This document shows, in pieces, positions 57,251 to 64,000 of a stretch of 64,000 nt of DNA (within the stretch, counting starts at the first letter, position 1; every line of letters begins with the position of its first letter). The translations under genes were made by a program, and so were the position numbers. The notes under the pieces were generated by a model. The model worked only from the letters and a program-made list of their open reading frames with translations, was not told the origin of the DNA and searched no databases. The stretch is from Cyclaneusma minus. Taxonomy: Eukaryota; Ascomycota; Leotiomycetes; Marthamycetales; Marthamycetaceae. The DNA is taken from positions 496,001 through 560,000 of the forward strand of contig JAKZHN010000008.1 in the NCBI GenBank assembly GCA_037179335.1, read 5' to 3'.

Positions 57251-58238
57251 ATGCTCGCAATACGGCTTAGCGAGATCCCTAATGAACGCGACGGTCTTGT
57301 ATTTGGGCGCAACCCTACTACGGCAAATATCGTACTTCCCCACATCCCCGGAGTTACTAGCGCTCATCACTTCGCTCTCACTTTCAACGACGACTATCAG
57401 TTCGTTGCCGGGGACCTCAACTCACTGACTGGAACAACCGTCACCTACGGCAATATGGCAAGCGAAATGCGAGTCTATTCCGAATCCATCATTGGAGATT
57501 CCGACTATCCGCGAGAGAGGGAACCTATAACAATCAAAAATTCAAAATCGTTGAGCGGCTCCAATTCCGCATCGTCGTCCAGCCTTTTAACCGCAACTCT
57601 GAAGTTCTCAGGTCCAAACCCCCCATCCGAGCACCGCCGCAAACGCCTCTCGGAGGAGACTCGACTATCTCCATGGACTCGACATCACCCACCGCGATAT
57701 CAGCGACAACAACGTCCTCATTTCCCACCGCGGCCCTAACGGAATTGCAGCCAAGCTGGCTGACCTGAGCTGTTACAAGAAAGGCCCATAGTATGATACT
57801 GTCGTCAGCACTCGCCATTTCCAACCACCCGAGTTTTTCAGGACAGACCAGCCATACAGCAAAGCTATGGATATCTGGGCCTTGGGGGCGGTGGTGGCCG
57901 AGCTTGCTTGTGCTCTTCCTGGCTTCACAAGGGAGCTTAATGAGGATGGCAGACTCTGGTGCGAAGAAGTCCGCCGCCGACTTGAAGAGTACTCCAACAG
58001 GAGCCAAAACGAATTGGCCCTCTTTCTGTTGAAGACCATGTTGTCCAGAAAGGCGGAAGAGCGTAGAGGAGCCGTTGATTGTCACCAGAGGTCTCTCAAG
58101 TTGCTTGAGGGGAACCGAGATACCTGGGAGGTGACCATGCCTAAAGTACCCGCTGTCGGCGCTGAGAGATTGTATAATAACGCGGAGATGGAGGAACACG
58201 AAGTCGAGCAGGGCATCGCGTTCCGTCCAAGAGGCTAG
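57251..58238 (+). pseudogene. FHA-kinase pseudogene, paralogue of the 52766-54874 locus
   Basis: The first frame (from ATG 57251) encodes an FHA domain: GLVFGR, TSAHHFALTFNDDYQF and DLNSLTGTTVTY align with the intact paralogue. At the A-rich run 57536-57548 the frame shifts by one, and FKIVERLQFRIVV continues the match. The text then jumps in a third frame from about 57655 to the kinase catalytic loop (LDYLHGLDITHRDISDNNVL), so the glycine loop, invariant lysine and whole N-lobe are missing. A TAG follows at 57789-57791, after LADLSCYKKGP. The rest of the C-lobe (QPPEFF, DIWALGAVVAELAC, then EEYSNRSQNELALFLL) is open to 58238. Two frame changes, a deletion and a stop make it non-functional as a kinase. 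It runs opposite to its paralogue. Confidence 0.85.
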
Positions 58239-61200
58239 CGCGGCTATTTTCGATGCTTGCCTCAATCAGACAAAGGACTTTATGAATAGGTGGGATGAGT
58301 TCTTCGGCAGGCGGTCAAGCTTTCAATTAGTTTCAAGTCGGTCTTTGGATGAGTTGATTAGCAACCCAGGATGTCTTCTTTCAATGGTCTGGATTATTCT
58401 AAGTGCATATAATGCCGAACATGTATGCCGCTTTTGTTGATACTGATTGACCCCACCGTAAATGTCCGGACCGAATAGATTGAAAAACCTAGGAGTGCCT
58501 AAAAGGCTGGACGAGCGACCAGCGAGTCTGGGAATGCTGAACTTCTCCAGGTTGTGACACAGAATATATTGTGCTTTTCAAGGAATCTACCGAAAATGAT
58601 TATCCCACGAGTCCAAGGCCACACGAAACAGGTGTGGTTTAACATCATGGCCGCAAAAAAGGCGATAGGAAATAGAAATTGGAGTCGAATCGGGGCCACC
58701 AACGCTACTCGATGCCCAACCCTCGATGCGCAACAAACACAGAAAGAGAAAAGCGGGAGCATACGACCCGACAGAAACTTGCCGTTCAGTGAAAACCAGT
58801 AAAGTGGTGTAAAAATGTTTCTAATTCTCGACAAAGAAACATACTGCGAGTTGTTGAAAACCGGTGTGTCGAAGCTCCCTACTCTCCTGAAACCGAAGAT
58901 CTCTCCCCACTTGGCGAGATACACCTTCCATTCGAGACCCCAAGTGATATCAGTATTTGGCTCTCACAGAGGCTCGACGAAATTCGTCGCGATGTAGGAA
59001 CACCGAGAGGCGTCCTGGGACTGTTTTCTAAGCAATTTTTTCATGTCAACAGGGAAACAATAATGAGAACATCTTCTGAAGCGGTGAAGCATCAAAGGAA
59101 CGTAATCAATCCAAGAAACTTCGTTGGATTCGACTATGTCTATACCTCCAAGCGGCGTGCCCCAATGAGCTCGATGTGTCTCACTACCAACTTCATATCC
59201 TTGTGCACTGTGCAGCAGCCCAAAAGCGATTGCCTCTCGTCACTCAAGACCGCAAACTCTTGGAGATTTTCCTCGTAATTTGAGAAGTTTGAAGGTGTTG
59301 AACAGAAACCCAGTAGCCGAGTGATTACCAAGTCAAGCGTCAGGGACCAGAAAGGGGTGCTATACTATTTGCACCTCATTCTGCGATACTCGGGAACCAC
59401 GCCCTTTGAGTCCACGACGCAGTACACACCCTCTCAGAACGTCAAAGTAACCTTATCACTTGATATGGTGCAATATGCATCAGCAACCCGAGCGATCGGG
59501 TGCAATAGTGCCATAAAGGCAAACTCCGAATAGTCAGCCAACAATCAGCCAAATAGTCAGACACGCTGGGCCAGAGAACTCTCAGAGGCTCAGAATCTTC
59601 AGCCTTGTAGATCGGATAAGGGCGCAGGATGACAGTGAGACGTAGATGAACGTAGATGAACTTGGGGGCTGGGGAGCTGGCAGCTTCCAAACGCGTGTAT
59701 ATGCCGGTCTGTAGCGAGTAGCAACTATTGTGGTGGCTGGTTCGGGTGAGATGGGGGTTAAGCATTCCTAGACTGCCAAATTCTTGAGTTGGATGATCTG
59801 GAGACTATCCATGTAGCTTGTCGTCGGGTAGCCGATTCAGCAGCCTGCCTTCGAAGTCATGTCTCGGCTGAGACTACTGTCCGCGTAGCTAGAGTTTCAA
59901 GATGAGGGGAACAGCATGAAAAGGAAGTCGACATTAACGTCGTAATCGCTTCAAAGAGGTCTGACCGCCGAAAGCAACGTGCCATAAAAAGCAAGTACAG
60001 GCCGTGCTGGCCTGTCTGACAGTGATGTCGCAAGGATAGATGCCCGTTAAGCAGAGCTCAACTGACCTGGTCATCTTTCTCGTCTTCGTGCACATATGCA
60101 TGCGATGCTCTCAAATTGTGGCCCTGGAAACCTCCTTTCCCGGTTAATAGCCCAAGCTCAAAGCTCGCAATCTTCAAGTTGCACCAATAGGGGCCTAGGG
60201 CATGCAGGAATCCAAAGGTAACCAACAGTCGATGGAACCGTGGTATTGCGCAAGGGAGAAAGATGTTCTTGTGATGCGGAGACAAGAATGCGGACGAGCA
60301 GGATTTAACAAATGCGGTATATGCTCGTGGCCGGATCTAAGACGTGATCGACGTTGCGGTGAGAGTATGTTCTTGGTGTTGATGAACAGGGAAAGACGGC
60401 AGGCTTCGAATCGTCTGCCGGGTAATTCTGGAACATGAGTCTGCCACGCGACCCGCTCGTCCCAAATTCGAGAGACTCCTGGGCAAGAGAGCCTGGAATC
60501 GTGGCTCATACATGTAGTGGCCATAGAAGGTGTCATTATTTGCATGTCGTAGATGCAAGTCGCCGAGCATAAACGACACCAGGTACCACCATTTCAGACC
60601 CGACGGCAAGGAGTTGTCTCTGAGAGGATGACAGCGAGAATGGCATCACTTCGCACCAATGATCGAAACTGAAGATCGTTGTGCTGTGGTTGTCCCATCC
60701 GCATCGGGACAAGGTCCTTGGACGGTCACGTGACCGCAATCACGCAATTTCGGATGGTGGAATCGCCATTTCGGTCAGACGTCGTCATGAACCAAGAGGC
60801 TCGAAAGATGACAGGGTTGACGCTTGACCCCCTTGAAGGTCCTGGCATGATGAGATGAGCTTCTGCCACGCTGAGGACACGGCGATCGTATTCCGAGTCT
60901 GCGATCGTAGATTTCCAGATCCGAACTTCGAAAATTAGCAGTCTTGGGCTGAGTCAGGAGACGGTCTTCTGGGAAAAGCCATAAGAACGTTTGATAGGAA
61001 ACATGAACAAGAAATTGACACGAAGATCATGACGGTGGCTGAGCCACTGACGAGGTTTGTTTGGGGTCCACCGTCCAGCCTTGAGCTGGCTGGCCACACC
61101 CCCCGTCGTGGCGCCCCCGGTCCCCATGCTGTACCTGCATAGGGATCTGAGCATTGGTACTTAGTCGCCCAAAACATAGAGCCTGGGGAAGCACTGCAGC

Positions 61201-62569
61201 CCTCCGGCGATCCGAGTCTGTGGAATCTGCATGGAAGGGTTAGGCCCCTGCCAGAGTCAATTACGGTCTGGTGACGACGGGCGTGACGAGAGAACGAGCT
61301 GCCTCTTTTTGGGGACGACGCCACGTGTGAGATACTGTCAGCCAAGATAGGCAGAGGCGGACATGGAGCGGCGTGTGGACAGAGGGACATGAGATTTGGT
61401 TATCAAAAAGATCAGCTTGGCTGGGTGTGCTTTTGTGTTTGAGGCTCGTTTCGAGAACGACGAAGAACACAGCTGGCCGGGTCCCGAGCCGATGTCACTT
61501 CGGGACCCGGAAACGCTACATGTAGCATCCCCAGACTCCACCAAAATATCTCCATAAACACCCCGCTCTCGTCCGCCAATCGCCGCCAGCCAGCAGCGCC
61601 TTTGTGTGGTACTAAAGTATTGAACCTCACGTTGTTCCTAAGCCACTGTAGAAGTTATTGCTAATTATTTCTAATTATTTCTGTGTGAATTCTATAACTG
61701 ACACGTATTAAACCGACTCTAATTATTAGGCTCGTGTCTGATTGTTTGACCATCCGAAATCACTTGGATTCTTTCTTAGTAGTTTCTCCTGCATTTAATT
61801 ATCGTGGACCGCACGTGGTGTTGGCGGAGGCATTTGGGGTGTGCGATTGCCCCAAGCACGCGATCCTCTGTCAACGGCCGGTCACTTTGTCAGCTTATCT
61901 GCTAGCCTGCGATTACGGCTCTCACTCGCACTATTTCTCCTCCACACTCCATCAATGCCCCTTCTCCTCCCAACCGCTCCGCCTCTCGCCATCACACTCG
62001 ACACTCCTACTCCAACCTGCTGCCCCCTACAGTTTCCTGCATACCAGAAGTCTCACGTCCATCTGCAGCTTCACATCCGACTCCCCGTCACATCCATCTC
62101 ACTCCAGAAGCCAAATATTGCGACATCTCGGCCTGCCGCCCTCTAGCTGCAGCTCGCATAACACCCAGGCCCGTGGAAACTCTGCCCCCGGACAGGACGC
62201 ATCATTGGTCGTACGCTTCTCTAGCATACAAAGGCAAGGCGGAGCATCAATCATCAGCCGTTATTACGTGCTTTACACCGCTGCTCCAACGCTTCCGAGC
62301 TCCTTCTTCTTTCTCGAGCACCTACGTTGTCATCGACTTCGTCTTCTCCTCATAAGAGTCGTCTTCAGACCCGCTCTCATACCCTCCATCCTCTTTCTTA
62401 GCCTCTGATTCAAACATCACTGCCACGCTTCACAATCACACCTGAGTCACATCCACGTCAACTTGGGCCATAGTAGCGACCCCGTTGACTACTACATCGT
62501 CGTTGCACCTTACCGTGCACGTTTATCACGAAGACTTCGAATCCCCTTCCTTCTTAGCCTCCTATCATC
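58239..62569. other. Long region between the pseudogene and choline sulfatase
   Basis: Apart from the open segment at 58793-59278, I see no supportable gene. TACATGTA palindromes are at 60509-60516 and 61517-61524; the latter is the 12-bp palindrome GCTACATGTAGC. The last ~650 bp is C/T-rich, as expected for a promoter and leader, and carries chance open frames. Confidence 0.4.
58793..59278 (+). other. Unassigned open segment, possible gene relic
   Basis: A stop-free stretch of 161 codons with protein-like composition (for example PFETPSDISIWLSQRLDEIR and NPRNFVGFDYVYTS). It has no ATG near its 5' end, the first being at 59063. No domain is recognised. It could be a remnant exon of a gene moved with the neighbouring FHA-kinase relic, or chance. 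Confidence 0.3.
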
Positions 62570-64000
62570 ATGGCCCCAGACCTCAACTCTGTCCCCTCAT
62601 CCCCGCGCTCCTTGCGCAAGCATTCTACCACCTCCATGCATTTCACTCCCACTCTTGAACCATTAGCTCAAGCCAGTTTACCAACTGGTCAGCTAAATGG
62701 CAGACCAAACATCCTCTACATCATGGCCGACCAGCTCGCCGCGCCCCTCCTGAAAATGCACAACAAGAACTCCCAGATCAAGACGCCCAACCTGGACGCT
62801 CTGGCAGAGAAGGCCGTGGTGTTCGACTCAGCCTACTGCCCCTCGCCCCTTTGCGCACCATCTCGCATGTCGATGATTACCGGACAACTTCCTACCAAGA
62901 TTGGCGCATACGACAATGCCAACTCCATCGACACCGATGTTCCTACATACGCACACTACCTCCGCGCATCAGGATACGAGACAGTGTTGGCAGGAAAGAT
63001 GCACTTCATCGGCGACCAGCTCCATGGCTACGAGAAGCGTTTGACACCCGACATCTACCCTGCCGATTATGGCTGGTTGGTGAACTGGGACGAGCCGGAC
63101 ACCAGACTCGAATGGTACCACAATGCTAGCTCTATTCTCCAAGCTGGTCCCTGTGTGCGAAGCAACCAAATGGATTTCGACGAAGAAGTCCAGTACAAAT
63201 CCACACAATTCCTCTACGACCATGTTCGCCAGGGTGAAAATGCTCGCCCTTTCTGCATGACGGTATGTGGCCCAATTATGGCAAATTTACTTGGGAAGAC
63301 ATCCAGCTAATCTTGCTTTTCAGGTTTCGTTCACTCATCCTCATGACCCTTACACTATCGAGCAGAAGTACTGGGATATGTACGAGGACGTCGATATCGA
63401 GCTGCCAGAAGTCAAGATCCCCCAAGAGGAACAGGACGGTCACAGCAAGCGTCTGTTGAAGGTTTGCGACCTTTGGGATAAGGATATCAGCGAGGACCAG
63501 ATCAAGAGAGCTAGGCGAGCATACTACGGTGCCGTCAGCTACGTCGATGACAACATCGGAAAACTGCTCAAGGTGCTCAAAGACTGCAAACTCGACCAGA
63601 ACACTATCATCGTTTTCAGTGGCGACCACGGAGATATGCTGGGAGAGCGTGGCCTCTGGTACAAGATGTCCTACTTCGAGTCTTCCGTGCGGGTGCCTCT
63701 CCTCGTGCACTACCCCAAATGGTTCACTCCTCATCACGTCCCTGAGAACGTTTCGACCCTGGATATCCTACCCACTTTGGTTGATTTCGCATCCACCAAG
63801 TTGATTCCCAGTCTTCCTATGGACGGCATGTCTCTGCTTCCTCACTGCTTGGGCATGCCCGGCCACGATACCGTCTTCGCCGAGTACGCCGGAGAGGGTA
63901 CCATCGCGCCCATGATGATGATCCGCCGCGGCCCATGGAAGTTCATCACTTGCCCAGCCGACCCACCCCAACTTTACAACCTCGACCAGGATCCTAGGGA
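62570..64000 (+). CDS. Choline-sulfatase-type sulfatase, 3' end beyond window
   Basis: Sulfatase-family enzyme; the closest family by text is choline sulfatase, which releases sulfate and choline from choline-O-sulfate. Exons 62570-63262 and 63324 to the edge (61-nt intron, donor GTATGT, acceptor TTCAG). The domain begins at RPNILYIMADQ, where Asp54 is a metal ligand. CAPSRMSMITG holds Cys95, the residue converted to formylglycine. After the intron VSFTHPHDPY and FSGDHGDMLGERG supply further metal ligands. MADQ, CAPSRMS and GLWYKMSYFE are typical of the choline-sulfatase branch. About 45 residues precede the domain, a longer N-terminus than usual. No signal peptide is seen, so a cytosolic site is likely. 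The C-terminus lies outside the window. Confidence 0.9.

Noticed and set aside
60935..61390. 151-codon minus-strand frame
   Set aside because: Overlaps several other frames of similar quality; Ser/Pro/Cys-rich chance composition.
61734..62408. 224-codon plus-strand frame upstream of the sulfatase
   Set aside because: Composition (Ser, Pro, Leu) follows from C/T-rich leader DNA; no motif recognised.

Overview
The window is nuclear DNA of a filamentous ascomycete (Pezizomycotina). Genes carry many short introns (mostly 46-85 nt) with GT(A/G)AG-type donors, CTAAC/CTGAC branch points and (C/T)AG acceptors. The gene content is fungal: a Zn2Cys6 regulator, a GH11 xylanase with a fungal CBM1, a LaeA-like methyltransferase and an ankyrin/CorA-like membrane protein. 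A leotiomycete-like origin is my guess and is not proven by the sequence.

Layout. The left third is conserved housekeeping: a cut-off Cys-rich gene (1-387, -), a small predicted myristoylated protein (2239-2741, +), the spliceosomal helicase PRP5 (3321-7113, -), the mitochondrial phosphate carrier (8043-9180, -), the 60S biogenesis factor SDA1 (9997-12327, -), an aldo-keto reductase with a mitochondrial-type leader (13057-14244, +), a mitochondrial HMG-box protein (14730-15837, -) and a Zn2Cys6 regulator (16823-19363, -). A gene-poor stretch of about 7 kb follows (19364-26548). It contains a 702-bp TA-flanked inverted-repeat element that looks like a non-autonomous Tc1/mariner-type transposon.

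The middle holds adenine deaminase (26549-27610, +), a nine-exon ankyrin-CorA-like protein (28979-33871, +), the secreted xylanase (34907-35925, +) with two GGCTAAA motifs upstream, a methyltransferase (39220-41052, +), an ArfGAP (41947-44260, -), a secreted protein of unknown function (45031-46294, -) and a group II PLP decarboxylase (47995-49654, -).

The right third is the least ordinary part. A fungal orphan gene (50760-52221, -) lies beside an FHA-protein kinase gene with an in-frame TAG inside the kinase ATP-binding lobe (52766-54874, -). A second, more decayed copy of both lies 4-6 kb away: a relic of the orphan's promoter and start codon at about 56360-56465, and an FHA-kinase pseudogene at 57251-58238 that has lost its N-lobe. 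This is a duplicated and rearranged two-gene module with one or both kinases disabled. The window ends inside a choline-sulfatase-type gene (62570 to beyond 64000, +).

Exon structures were derived by hand from splice motifs, reading-phase continuity and family motifs. All complete multi-exon models below sum to a multiple of three. No transcript or database evidence was available.
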